Below the pieces are notes generated by a model that worked only from the letters and a program-made list of their open reading frames with translations, searched no databases and was not told the DNA's origin. Both the position numbers and the translations under genes were made by a program. 17,391 nucleotides of DNA from an uncultured Eubacteriales bacterium (lineage in GTDB: Bacteria; Bacillota; Clostridia; Christensenellales; QALW01): assembly GCA_900552055.1 (NCBI GenBank), contig URYI01000029.1:1-17391 (forward strand), in the 5' to 3' direction. Each line of letters begins with the position of its first letter. Within the stretch, counting starts at the first letter, position 1. Positions 1-7,968 of the stretch are shown piece by piece.

Positions 1-14
1 AGGGCTTAAGCCCT
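1..14. repeat. 14-bp perfect palindrome at the window edge
   Basis: The first 14 bases are a perfect palindrome (AGGGCTT/AAGCCCT). It is cut by the window edge, so it cannot be said whether it belongs to a terminator of an upstream gene or to a larger repeat. A run of five T follows only at 31-35. Confidence 0.5.
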
Positions 15-35
15 GCCAAACGCCGCCCCCTTTTT

Positions 36-100
36 GCCGGGACGCATGAAATTCAGCGCTTAGTATATAAGAGCTGAATTTCATATGCGCTCCGCCCGGC
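36..100. repeat. Long imperfect inverted repeat (stem-loop)
   Basis: GCCGGG (36-41) pairs with CCCGGC (95-100), GCAT (44-47) with ATGC (85-88), and GAAATTCAGC (48-57) with GCTGAATTTC (73-82), leaving a 15-nt loop and small bulges. There is no T-run on either side, so this is not itself an intrinsic terminator. Its right arm overlaps the left arm of the terminator at 92-135, so the two structures exclude each other. Confidence 0.6.
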
Positions 101-135
101 CATTTTATTAATTTATAGGCTGCGGGCGGTTTTTT
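92..135 (+). terminator. Rho-independent terminator, plus strand
   Basis: CCGCCCGGCC (92-101) pairs with GGC (118-120) and CGGGCGG (123-129), with a 2-nt bulge at 121-122, and is followed directly by six T (130-135). It would end a plus-strand transcript that starts left of the window. No plus-strand gene follows it. Confidence 0.6.
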
Positions 136-158
136 GGTTTGTATTATATAAATAAAAA

Positions 159-359
159 TTATTCAGATACTCTTCTGCGGAACAGCAGAGATATGCACCA
201 CAAGCCAGCAATTCCGACTATGGAATATATAATGCGCGCCCAGGTGGTAGCAGCGCCGGAACAAATCCAGGCTACAAAGTCAAATTGGAAAATACCAACG
301 CAAAGCCAGTTCAGCGCGCCGATTATAACAAGCACAAGTGCTATTCTGTCTATAACCAT
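159..359 (-). CDS. DUF378 family small membrane protein (YuzA-like)
   Basis: This 66-residue protein has two hydrophobic segments (about residues 5-24 and 40-60), separated by a short loop, and a basic tail (RRR). The pattern IDRIALVLVIIGALNWLCVG near the start is typical of the DUF378 family, small two-helix membrane proteins of unknown function in Firmicutes. The start is supported by AAAGGAG nine bases upstream of ATG. It lies downstream of the two GDPD genes on the same strand but is separated from them by a terminator, so it is probably transcribed alone. The 94-residue plus-strand reading frame over the same stretch is judged to be a shadow. Confidence 0.8.
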   Translation of the reverse strand: MVIDRIALVLVIIGALNWLCVGIFQFDFVAWICSGAATTWARIIYSIVGIAGLWCISLLFRRRVSE

Positions 360-450
360 ATTCTTTCTCTCCTTTGCAGTTTTGTGTTATTTTGCGTACT
401 GTAAGCAAAAAATATACATTTAATATTTATCCTTATTTAAATTTTGCAGA

Positions 451-483
451 AAAATAAAAGAGCGGCCTTGCAAACCGCTCTTT
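451..483 (-). terminator. Terminator of the GDPD gene pair
   Basis: AAAGAGCGG (457-465) pairs with CCGCTCTTT (475-483) as a 9-bp stem with a 9-nt loop. On the minus strand it is followed by TTTTATTTT (complement of 451-459), a good T-tract, about 105 nt after the stop of the short GDPD gene. It may also work weakly on the plus strand. Confidence 0.75.
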
Positions 484-588
484 GAAATTTTGTTATTTTA
501 TTTTTTATATTGATATTATATCAGTGCTGAAAAGTTTGCTCCTGCATATTAATATCCAATGCTTTATCGCTGGGGTTCAGACTGATGT

Positions 589-2373
589 TCAGCCCTGCTG
601 TTTTACGCAAACGGCAATGGGCTGAGAATACAGGGTATATTTAAAACCGTCATGCGGGGTAAAGCTTGCTTTAACCATGCAGGAGGCACAGCCCTCTTTC
701 AGTCCGGTAATATTGAGCCCATCAGCGCTTAATATGTCTTTTCCCTCAATTATAACTATTTCAGAGTGCTGGGGCAGAGGAAGCACCTCTCTGGCATAGG
801 TAACAACACTGCCCTCAACTGTTTTAGTTTGGTTCAGGTCAATAGTAATATTTTTTGCAGGTACGTTCAGCGTATGCTTAAAATCCCGGCTCAGGTGGCA
901 GTAGTTAGTGGTGAGACCGCCGGCGTTGGTTTTAAAGAAATAACAGTAGTCGTCAATCCCTTCAAAGGTCCAGGGCCAGGTGGTAATGCCGCGCAGGGCA
1001 AGCGCCTCTATTGAATGTGCGCCCACGCCGCCGTAATTTGTGCTGAAGGTGGTATTATTGGGCAGCAATAGGTCTGCAAGCCCAGGGAGGGCGGTATAGA
1101 TGGTATCATCAGTTATAAGGCCCCCGCAGAGCAGGCTGGCAGATACGCCGGGCATGGTTTTACGGCTGTTTTGCAGCTGATTCATGAAAAAGCTTATTAT
1201 AGTGCAGCGGTTTATCATATTGTAATCCGCATATTCATCTATAAGCTCTTTAAGCAAAGGCAGACAGTTTTCTTTCTGCGATTTTATTTCTATGAAGAAA
1301 CCAAGGCCGGTATCCTTGAATTGCTCGAAAAATTCACGCATAGTGGGAATACGGCATTCTGCGTATTCGGGTGTGTCCGGGAATTGCTTATTGGCATGAA
1401 GCTGCTTAAGCTCTGCTAAAGAGTATTTTTCAATGTAGTCAGTTCCGTCTGTGGTTCGCGCCAATTCGCCGTCGTGGAGTATGACAAGCTGGTTATCGGT
1501 AGTGACGTAGATATCCACTTCCACAATGTCCGAACCGTTCTCATAAGCCTTTACGGCTCCTTCCAGAGTATTTTCCGGAGCAAGAGCGGGTATGCCGCGG
1601 TGCCCTATGACTACGGTTTTTCTAAGCATGGCGTCATCAGCAAAATATCCCATAGCAGACGTAAGCTCTTCCGGATTTTTTACTGCATAGCCGTTGGCTC
1701 CGCAGGCTATCAGGCGGCAGGCGGCGGTTATTTTAGGAGAATTGCTGTCCAGCCATACGCTGACAACGCTTTTTTGCAGAGCCTGTATATATTCCTTTTC
1801 TGCATATGCCTCAGGAAGAAGCACGCTTTTTGCATTGGAGGAATTGACCTTTGAACGGATCTGCGCCAGTTTTTCGTCAGTAATTTCACTGCTGTCGCCT
1901 GAAAGATCCAATATGCCGTAAAAGTTATAATTTGCGGCTTTGGCCTTCAGGAGTCCCTCCTGGGAGGAGAGTATGTAAGCGTCTGGGAAATTAATTTCCT
2001 TTAGCTTTACAGCAAGCGCTTCAGCAATATCTGCGCTTTGTGCGCGAAACACGGGAATCAGCTTATTGCCGAGCAGGGCAATGAAATTTTCTATAGATCC
2101 CATGGCGTTTCCGGAAAAAGTGCTTATAGACAAGTCCCGGCCCGCCTCCACCATAACGGCGGTAGGACGCTTGCTTTCATCCATTGCCGCATAACCTTCA
2201 ATTTCTTCTGCCGTATCGGGCCTGACGGCCAGAATAGAGGAGGAAAAGGCGGTTCGGAGAGGAGTTGAAGCCGCTGCATAGCCATAACGGGTATTGCTCT
2301 CCCCGCATGAATTAGTGCTGTCCGGGCCGATACGGCTGGCGGCATCTGATTTATTTTTCTTTTGGTCTTTCAT
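589..2373 (-). CDS. Glycerophosphodiester phosphodiesterase family protein, short paralog without signal peptide
   Basis: This 594-residue protein is a tandem paralog of the next gene upstream (2407-5172). Residues 28-594 align collinearly with residues 294-860 of that protein (constant offset of 266 through the catalytic core, roughly three quarters identical by eye). The GDPD catalytic set is complete: H258-R259-G260, PENT just after it, E285 and D287, and H300-D301. The family hydrolyses glycerophosphodiesters to sn-glycerol-3-phosphate and an alcohol. The region before HRG (about 45-240) resembles a second, inactive GDPD half-barrel, and an Ig-like segment (about 500-590) closes the protein. 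Unlike its paralog it begins with a polar stretch (MKDQKKNKSD), has no signal peptide or lectin region, and ends before the anchor. AAGGAGG stands 10 nt before ATG, so it looks translated. It follows the paralog by 33 nt and is probably co-transcribed. It could be a cytoplasmic enzyme or a decaying partial duplicate. Confidence 0.85.
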   Translation of the reverse strand: MKDQKKNKSDAASRIGPDSTNSCGESNTRYGYAAASTPLRTAFSSSILAVRPDTAEEIEGYAAMDESKRPTAVMVEAGRDLSISTFSGNAMGSIENFIALLGNKLIPVFRAQSADIAEALAVKLKEINFPDAYILSSQEGLLKAKAANYNFYGILDLSGDSSEITDEKLAQIRSKVNSSNAKSVLLPEAYAEKEYIQALQKSVVSVWLDSNSPKITAACRLIACGANGYAVKNPEELTSAMGYFADDAMLRKTVVIGHRGIPALAPENTLEGAVKAYENGSDIVEVDIYVTTDNQLVILHDGELARTTDGTDYIEKYSLAELKQLHANKQFPDTPEYAECRIPTMREFFEQFKDTGLGFFIEIKSQKENCLPLLKELIDEYADYNMINRCTIISFFMNQLQNSRKTMPGVSASLLCGGLITDDTIYTALPGLADLLLPNNTTFSTNYGGVGAHSIEALALRGITTWPWTFEGIDDYCYFFKTNAGGLTTNYCHLSRDFKHTLNVPAKNITIDLNQTKTVEGSVVTYAREVLPLPQHSEIVIIEGKDILSADGLNITGLKEGCASCMVKASFTPHDGFKYTLYSQPIAVCVKQQG

Positions 2374-2406
2374 AGAGCCTAGTCCTCCTTGATTTTCTGT
2401 TTATTT

Positions 2407-5172
2407 TTAATTTTGCTTAGTATCATTGCCGCCGTTATTATTTTTACGCTTATTGACTGTCATAATTATAATTACAGCCGCAATTATAACAACCAGAACG
2501 CAGGCGCCGACAATGTAAGGTACCGCGCTGGTATCTGTCGTTTCTTCGGGCTCGGTGCCGGGCGCGGCAGAAGGCTGTTCGGTAGGCGCCGGCGCTGAAG
2601 CGTCTACAGTTACTGTTACCGGCTGAGAGTACAGGGTATAGTTGAGGCCGCCTCTGTTGGTGAAGGATGATTTTATCATATAGGAAGCGGTGCCTTCCTT
2701 CAGTCCGGTAATGTTGAGCCCGTCCACGCTGATAACATCTTCGCCTGAAATAAGAACCAATTCAGTGCCTTCGGGCAGCTCCAGAGTTTCTCTTGCATAA
2801 GTAGTCAGGCTGCCCTGGGCCGCGGCAGTCTGATTTAAGCCGAGGGTGATGCTCTGTGAAGGTACATTCAGCGTATGTGCAAAATCCCTGCTTATGCTGC
2901 AAATGTTGGTGGTAATTCCACCGGCATTGGATTTAATGAAATTATAGTAATCAGCAGTGCCGTCAACAGTCCAGGGCCAGGTGGTAATGCCGCGCAGAGC
3001 AAGCGCTTCTATGGAGTCGGCGCCTACGTTGTAATACGAGGTGCTGAAGCTCACGTTATCAGGCAGGAGCTGGTTTGCTACGCCGTAGAGAGATGTGTAG
3101 ACAGTGTCGTCAGTTATCAGGCCCCCGCACAGGAAGCTGGCGGATACGCCGGGCATTTCACGGACGCTGTTTTGGAGCTGGCTCATGTGAAAGCTTATTA
3201 CGGTGCAGCGGCTTGCCATATTATAATCCGCGTATTCATCTATAAGCTCCTTGAGCAGCGTAAGACAGCTTGCCTTGGTGGTTTTAATCTCTATAAAGAA
3301 TCCCATGTCGGTATCCTTAAATTCCTCAAAGAATTCCCGCATTGTGGGGATTCGGCACTCGGCATATTCCGGATCATTGGGGAACTGGTCGTTGGCGTAA
3401 AATTCCTTAAGCTGCGCCAAAGTATAGGATTCTATGTTGCCTGTTCCGTTTGTGGTGCGGGATATATCGCCGTCATGCATAATAACAAGCTCGTTATCGG
3501 TAGTTACATAGAGATCCACTTCTACAATATCCGCGCCGTTTTCATACGCTTTTACGGCGCCCTCCAGAGTGTTCTCAGGCGCTATATTGGGTATGCCGCG
3601 GTGCCCTATAATAAGGGTTTTTCTCAGCATGGCGTCGTCAGAGAACAATTCTGCCGCGGCGGTTAGGTTATCCGGGTTATTGGTCGCATAGCCGTTTGCC
3701 CCGCAGGATATTAAACGGCAGGCTGCGGTTATATCGGTTACCTCGCTGTCCAGCCATATGCTTATGGTGCCTTTTTGCAGGAATTGAATATATTCTTTTT
3801 CAGCATAAGCTTCGGGCAGGAGCACCGTTTTGCATTTGGAGGAATTGACGCTTGAACGTATCTCGGCCAATTTATCCTCTGTTATTTCATCTGTGTCGCC
3901 TGACATATCCAACAGGCCGTAGAAATTGAAGTTTGCCTCTTTGGCTGCTAGTATTGCCTCCGAGTTAGACAATATGTAAGCATCGGGAAAATTAATGTCG
4001 TCCAGCTTCTGGGCAAGCGCTACGGCTGTATCTGTGTCGTCAGTGCGGAATATCGGTATTAGCTTGTTGTCCAGAGCAGCCAGCAGCTGTTCTATTGAGC
4101 CGATAGCGTTGCCGGTCAATGTGCTCACGGATAAATCACTGTTCACTTCTACCATTACAGAGGAAGGACGCTCGCTTTCATCCAGGACGGCATAGCTTTC
4201 TATGTCCTCGGCCGTATCAGGCTTAACGGCCAGCGCAGAGGAGGAGTAATTATTTTTTAAGGGCGTAGAGGCTTCCGCATAGCCGTAGGTAACTTCATAT
4301 ACTTCCTGTACGGCGGTTACTTTTACGCTGTCTACTTTCATAGTAGAGCCGTTTGCCTGCAGGCCGATGCCGCCCGCTGTCCATACGTTTGCGTTGTTTA
4401 CAGTCTGAGTCAGGGTCTGGTTTATATACTGGCTGACTATAGGACCGTTTGCTTCCACCCTGAAATTATATATTTTATCAGGAGAGATGCTCTCGGAATA
4501 AGAAGCCGTGTTCATAACATTCCATGCGTTCTGGGTAGTGCGCTCGGCAAATTCCACGCCGTTTGAAGCGGTTGCAGTGCTGCGGATGCACATCTGGTAG
4601 TAAGGATAATCCTCATTTTGAACGCGGTACATTACAGACACCCAACGGGCATAGTCGGTGGGGTTTAAAAGGGTAGCGTCCACCTCTATTATATAATTGC
4701 CCAATATATCCAGCGTTTCGGGGAGGAGCACGCGGCAGGAGGGACCTACATATAGGAATCCGTCTTCAACGTAGACGTTGCTTCCCTCCACAACACGGTA
4801 CTGGTCGCTGAGGCCGGAAGAGAAATCATCCTCAAAAACGACTGCGCCGGATACTGCATAAATTTCCATGCTTTCCTCCCCATATTGGGCAGTCATATTG
4901 AATATACCTTCTTCTTCAGCCAATATGCTCGTGCCGTCTATGGTCAGTTCGGGGCTTTGGGCGCTGAGGGTTACTTCTGTTCCCTCTACCATCTGTTCGG
5001 TAAATTCAAACAAATAGGAGGATACGTCAAGCGCCTGGCCGGGCTCCAGCACGATTATGCTGCTGTCCTGGCCGACGAAATACTGCGTTTCCTCATCTGC
5101 TTGAACGGCAGTAAAGAAGGACATGCTAATTATACATATCAGCGCAGCAATAGTAAATAGTTTTTTTGACAT
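2407..5172 (-). CDS. Secreted, membrane-anchored glycerophosphodiester phosphodiesterase with lectin-like and pseudo-GDPD domains
   Basis: This 921-residue protein has these parts in order. A signal peptide spans residues 1-25 (hydrophobic core, AVQA before the likely cut). A beta-rich Ig-like stretch covers about 30-110. A concanavalin/LamG- or DUF1080-like region covers about 111-290 (starts FEDDFSSG, ends with a GIGLQANGS turn). A degenerate GDPD-like half covers about 300-510. The intact GDPD barrel covers about 519-765, with H524-R525-G526, PENT, E551/D553, H566-D567 and FIEIK at 626-630. An Ig-like segment covers about 770-857, a Pro/Thr/Glu linker 858-884, a membrane helix about 885-905, and a basic tail ends the protein. 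There is no LPXTG motif. The enzyme is therefore expected outside the cell, tethered by its C-terminus, cleaving glycerophosphodiesters from lipids or teichoic-acid-like polymers. The actual substrate is not visible. The start is preceded by AAGGTGG. Confidence 0.87.
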   Translation of the reverse strand: MSKKLFTIAALICIISMSFFTAVQADEETQYFVGQDSSIIVLEPGQALDVSSYLFEFTEQMVEGTEVTLSAQSPELTIDGTSILAEEEGIFNMTAQYGEESMEIYAVSGAVVFEDDFSSGLSDQYRVVEGSNVYVEDGFLYVGPSCRVLLPETLDILGNYIIEVDATLLNPTDYARWVSVMYRVQNEDYPYYQMCIRSTATASNGVEFAERTTQNAWNVMNTASYSESISPDKIYNFRVEANGPIVSQYINQTLTQTVNNANVWTAGGIGLQANGSTMKVDSVKVTAVQEVYEVTYGYAEASTPLKNNYSSSALAVKPDTAEDIESYAVLDESERPSSVMVEVNSDLSVSTLTGNAIGSIEQLLAALDNKLIPIFRTDDTDTAVALAQKLDDINFPDAYILSNSEAILAAKEANFNFYGLLDMSGDTDEITEDKLAEIRSSVNSSKCKTVLLPEAYAEKEYIQFLQKGTISIWLDSEVTDITAACRLISCGANGYATNNPDNLTAAAELFSDDAMLRKTLIIGHRGIPNIAPENTLEGAVKAYENGADIVEVDLYVTTDNELVIMHDGDISRTTNGTGNIESYTLAQLKEFYANDQFPNDPEYAECRIPTMREFFEEFKDTDMGFFIEIKTTKASCLTLLKELIDEYADYNMASRCTVISFHMSQLQNSVREMPGVSASFLCGGLITDDTVYTSLYGVANQLLPDNVSFSTSYYNVGADSIEALALRGITTWPWTVDGTADYYNFIKSNAGGITTNICSISRDFAHTLNVPSQSITLGLNQTAAAQGSLTTYARETLELPEGTELVLISGEDVISVDGLNITGLKEGTASYMIKSSFTNRGGLNYTLYSQPVTVTVDASAPAPTEQPSAAPGTEPEETTDTSAVPYIVGACVLVVIIAAVIIIMTVNKRKNNNGGNDTKQN

Positions 5173-5544
5173 GTGTCCACCACCTTAATAAATTCTTAAT
5201 ATATATTTTACATTGATTTTACCCTTAAGTAAATGAACAAAAGTAGCCTTTTTGAGCATATATTTAATATTTTGTCCCTTGCACTTCCCCTTTTCGGCAT
5301 CTTGATTTTACTCCGCAGCAGACAGGGGACACGGCATGATGCGGCGCTGTAAAGCGTGCAGATAACGGCTTTTGCGTGCGCTTGTCTCTGCTTGGGACCA
5401 ATATTTTCCGCTGCGTTAGTGAACTATGCAGAAAGTTAAGAAGGGTAATTTTATTGCATGCATTATAAAATCATTAATGAAAAAAGCCGCTTTTAAAGCG
5501 GCGCTTATGTTAAAAAAATTTATTATTCAGCATAGCTGGCGGTA
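5173..5544. other. Gene-free interval between two minus-strand genes
   Basis: About 370 nt without a convincing reading frame. The part next to 5173 is AT-rich and should hold the promoter and leader of the exported GDPD gene; no clear -35/-10 pair stands out. The right end holds the terminator at 5480-5502. The GC-richer stretch at about 5300-5450 shows no gene or repeat I can recognise. Confidence 0.5.
5480..5502 (-). terminator. Rho-independent terminator of the 5545-6045 gene
   Basis: GCCGCTT (5486-5492) pairs with AAGCGGC (5496-5502), with a 3-nt loop. Reading the minus strand, the stem is followed by six T (complement of 5480-5485). It lies about 45 nt after the stop of the minus-strand gene to its right. 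Confidence 0.85.
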
Positions 5545-6045
5545 TTAAGGGCGGTATTTGTCCAGCATTTTCTGCACCCACTGACGCTCAGGCCCCTCTA
5601 TTATGCTGAAGGGCTGACTGCTGCCCGTTGAGCCCTCTTCAAATAAGTATATCCTAACGGCGTCTCTCTCTTCGCTCTCTCTTACATGGGTATAGAACAG
5701 AGCGTAATCTGTATAGCCGTCGCAGTATACCAGTACGCTGATGCCGCCCCAGTCCTGAGGAAGCATATCGTCAAAGCGGGAATCTGTTTTTACAGGTACG
5801 CTTATTAAAGGAGTAAGGCCGTTCTCATCGGTAGTAAAGCTCTGATTAATTTCGGGGATTACCACGTCTGCGCCGCATACAGGCGTATCGGTAAAACCGT
5901 CCACTACCTCAATTCTTATTTTTCCCTGGGTGTAAGTCTGGACTTCGGGCTTATATACTGCGCGTGCGGTAAAAAAGCCTGCTGCGGCCATTGCGCAGCA
6001 TACTGCTGCGGCGGCAATGATAAAAATAATTTTCCTTCTGGGCAT
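5545..6045 (-). CDS. Exported protein with carboxypeptidase-regulatory-like domain, unknown function
   Basis: This 166-residue protein starts MPRRKIIFII and has an uncleaved or signal-type hydrophobic helix (about residues 6-26), so most of it is outside the membrane. The segment at about 40-125 (IRIEVVDG, then PVCGADVVIP, TTDENGLT, and later GYTDYALFY) has the layout of a carboxypeptidase-regulatory-like/CarboxypepD_reg beta sandwich, in which a short variable strand is followed by a T-D-x-x-G-x-x-P turn. No catalytic residues are seen. An upstream in-frame ATG at 6057 exists, but GGAGG lies 5 nt before the ATG at 6045 and nothing comparable precedes 6057, so 6045 is preferred. It is transcribed divergently from the next gene and ends at its own terminator. 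Its role is unknown. Confidence 0.75.
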   Translation of the reverse strand: MPRRKIIFIIAAAAVCCAMAAAGFFTARAVYKPEVQTYTQGKIRIEVVDGFTDTPVCGADVVIPEINQSFTTDENGLTPLISVPVKTDSRFDDMLPQDWGGISVLVYCDGYTDYALFYTHVRESEERDAVRIYLFEEGSTGSSQPFSIIEGPERQWVQKMLDKYRP

Positions 6046-6126
6046 TGTGTCCTCCATATGTCAGAGCGGATCGCTGTATTTAAGACCTTATAAAATTTAC
6101 GCTGCTGTGTTTTAGTATATGACGGG

Positions 6127-6155
6127 TTGACAAAGAGATTATATGATGGTAACTT
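6127..6155 (+). promoter_or_regulatory. Sigma-A type promoter for the DUF2238-like gene
   Basis: A perfect TTGACA -35 (6127-6132) is followed after 17 nt by TAACTT (6150-6155). This leaves a leader of about 30 nt to the ATG at 6190, whose ribosome binding site AAAGGAG is at 6174-6180. The TTG of the -35 box happens to open the longer in-frame reading frame, so that start is not used. Confidence 0.55.
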
Positions 6156-6189
6156 ATTGCCAATTCAAGATTTAAAGGAGAAAAATGCT

Positions 6190-6759
6190 ATGAAGGGGAA
6201 CAAAATTACCCTGAGGCTTATTTCGGACATTGCTGCGGCGGTTCTGCTTACAGCGGCAATAATTATTGACGGCCTGGACGGCGTGAGCACTCCCATTACC
6301 TCTATTTTAGGAGGCTATGCTTCAATAGCGGCCTGCACTCTGCTGCTTTGGAAGTGCCCGGTTATGTTCCATATCTGCGCGCAGGTTTTTATTCTTTTGG
6401 CAATGGGCCTGGGTTCAATACTCAATTTATATGATATCTGGCCCGGCTATGACAGGATAGTGCATTTTATAAGCGGGGTAATAATCTTTTTTATAGGCAA
6501 ATATATAGGCGAGGTCTGGGTGCAGAAGGGGCGCTCGGCGCAGTTTAAGGTTTCGGCTTTTACAGGCCTGCTGGCGGCGTTTTCGGCCGCCGGGCTTTGG
6601 GAGGTATACGAGTTCTCTATGGACTGCCTTATACATACTCAGATGCAGGGCGCCAACGTTGATTCAATGGGGGACATAGTTGCCGGAGTGCTTGGCGGAA
6701 TTGCGGCGTTTGGGGCGGCATTTATAATAAATCGCGTTCAAAAGGGCAAAAATACATAA
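6190..6759 (+). CDS. Integral membrane protein of DUF2238/YjdF type
   Basis: This 189-residue protein has about five to six hydrophobic helices (roughly 10-27, 36-55, 60-80, 90-106, 121-137, 161-180). Conserved polar residues lie at helix ends: YDRIVHFISG (88-97), WEVYEFSMD (137-145) and DSMGDIVAGVLGG (158-170). This D...H, W-E-x-x-E-x-x-x-D, D-x-x-x-D pattern is what I associate with the DUF2238/YjdF group of membrane proteins, whose function is not known. The ATG at 6190 was chosen because AAAGGAG stands nine bases before it. It has its own promoter and precedes the heat-shock cluster, but the hrcA promoter lies after it, so it is not part of that regulon by design. Confidence 0.75.
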   Translation: MKGNKITLRLISDIAAAVLLTAAIIIDGLDGVSTPITSILGGYASIAACTLLLWKCPVMFHICAQVFILLAMGLGSILNLYDIWPGYDRIVHFISGVIIFFIGKYIGEVWVQKGRSAQFKVSAFTGLLAAFSAAGLWEVYEFSMDCLIHTQMQGANVDSMGDIVAGVLGGIAAFGAAFIINRVQKGKNT

Positions 6760-6799
6760 ATCAATAACAAATTTTTAACACTTTTGCGCTCTTTTTTGG

Positions 6800-6828
6800 T
6801 TGACAAAACCCTGCTATAGTGCTATTCT
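6800..6828 (+). promoter_or_regulatory. Sigma-A promoter of the hrcA operon
   Basis: TTGACA (6800-6805) is followed after exactly 17 nt by TATTCT (6823-6828). The transcription start would fall just before or inside the CIRCE element at 6839-6865, the usual position for HrcA control. Confidence 0.85.
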
Positions 6829-6838
6829 TACCACAGAA

Positions 6839-6865
6839 TTAGCACTCGGACAAAAAGAGTGCTAA
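6839..6865 (+). promoter_or_regulatory. CIRCE operator (HrcA binding site)
   Basis: TTAGCACTC (6839-6847) and GAGTGCTAA (6857-6865) form a perfect 9-9-9 inverted repeat that matches the CIRCE consensus exactly. HrcA, encoded immediately downstream, binds it and represses the operon. Established models have GroEL keeping HrcA active and stress relieving repression. It is the only CIRCE I see in the window. Confidence 0.97.
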
Positions 6866-6890
6866 TCCGAGTGGAAAGAGGCGTAGGTTT

Positions 6891-7952
6891 ATGGAACTCA
6901 ATGAGAGAAAGCGGAAAATTCTGCGCACTATCATTGACGATTATATTTCCAGCGCAATGCCGGTCGGTTCAAAGACCATTGCAGAACAGCTTGGAATGCG
7001 CATCAGTTCGGCCACTATCCGCAATGAGATGAGCGAGCTGGAGGAATTAGGCTATCTGGAGCAGCCTCATACTTCTGCGGGGAGAATCCCTTCGGATAAA
7101 GCTTACCGCATGTATGTTGACCAGCTTTTGGAGATAGCTTCCTTAAGCGCTGAGGACGCAGAATTTATAAAGGGTTATTATGACGAGCGCATGCACGAAA
7201 CTCAGGGAATATTGGAGGGCGCTGCCAAAGCCATCAGCAACGCTACCGATTATGTGTCCCTGATAATGCCCCCGCAGCTTAAGTCAGTCGCCATAAAGCA
7301 TATACAGCTTGTGCCCGTTTCAGAGAGGGCGGCGCTGGCGGTTGTTGTGACGGACGCAGGGATAATAAAGGATACTCCGGTTATATTGGAATCAAATGTG
7401 ACTCCTGCCCAGCTTGAGGACGCGTCCCATCTGCTGAATAAAATTTTTGCCGGCAGGCAGATCAGCGAAGGGAACGTGCTGCGGATTAACGATATTTATA
7501 ATGAAATCCAAGGCCAGCGGGAGATTTTTACTCAGATAACAGATTTCTTGACTTCCCGTTTGAATCCTGGACACAGGGAAATACTTATAGGCGGGGCGGC
7601 TAAACTGCTGGCTCATCCTGAATATGCAACAGATTTGGATGCGACCCGCAATATGCTTCAGCTGCTTGATTCCAAAGAGCAGCTCAAGGATATTCTTTTA
7701 GAGCAGCCCGATATGGAAATACGGGTGCGCATAGGAGCGGAAAACCATAACGCTAACATGCATGACTGCAGCGTAGTAACTGCTACTTACCGTTTAGGCG
7801 GCAGGGTTATGGGCAGGCTGGGAGTTATAGGCCCGGTAAGAATGAATTACGGGCGCGTGCTCCAGGTAATGAAATATATGAGCGCTTCTCTTTCCGAAGT
7901 GCTTTCTTCAGTAAACGGCATAGATACGGAAAAAGACGATAAAAAGAAATGA
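6891..7952 (+). CDS. hrcA: Heat-inducible transcription repressor HrcA
   Basis: This 353-residue protein is of normal HrcA length. The N-terminal winged helix (about 1-75) includes ERKRKILRTIIDDYISSAMPVGSK and the hallmark SSATIRNEMSELEELGYLEQPHTSAGRIPSDKAYRMYVD. A GAF-like dimerisation and inserted region follow, and the C-terminus (NYGRVLQVMKYM) is typical. It represses class I heat-shock genes through the CIRCE site 26 nt upstream of its own start, so it is autoregulated. The ATG at 6891 is preceded by AAAGAGG (6875-6881). grpE follows after 16 nt. Confidence 0.98.
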   Translation: MELNERKRKILRTIIDDYISSAMPVGSKTIAEQLGMRISSATIRNEMSELEELGYLEQPHTSAGRIPSDKAYRMYVDQLLEIASLSAEDAEFIKGYYDERMHETQGILEGAAKAISNATDYVSLIMPPQLKSVAIKHIQLVPVSERAALAVVVTDAGIIKDTPVILESNVTPAQLEDASHLLNKIFAGRQISEGNVLRINDIYNEIQGQREIFTQITDFLTSRLNPGHREILIGGAAKLLAHPEYATDLDATRNMLQLLDSKEQLKDILLEQPDMEIRVRIGAENHNANMHDCSVVTATYRLGGRVMGRLGVIGPVRMNYGRVLQVMKYMSASLSEVLSSVNGIDTEKDDKKK

Positions 7953-7968
7953 TAAGGGGGTATTGAAT

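Noticed and set aside
139..423. 94-codon plus-strand reading frame over the DUF378 gene
   Set aside because: It is antisense to a recognisable family member with a good ribosome binding site, begins TTG, and has no similarity I know.
2875..3666. 263-codon open frame on the plus strand inside the exported GDPD gene
   Set aside because: It is the complement of a gene with clear domains; the composition is that of an antisense shadow.
5500..5509. GGCGCTTATG also found here, as at the left of the ATPase scrap
   Set aside because: Ten bases, partly inside a terminator; the match is explained by the parent ATPase gene plus one change and is probably chance.
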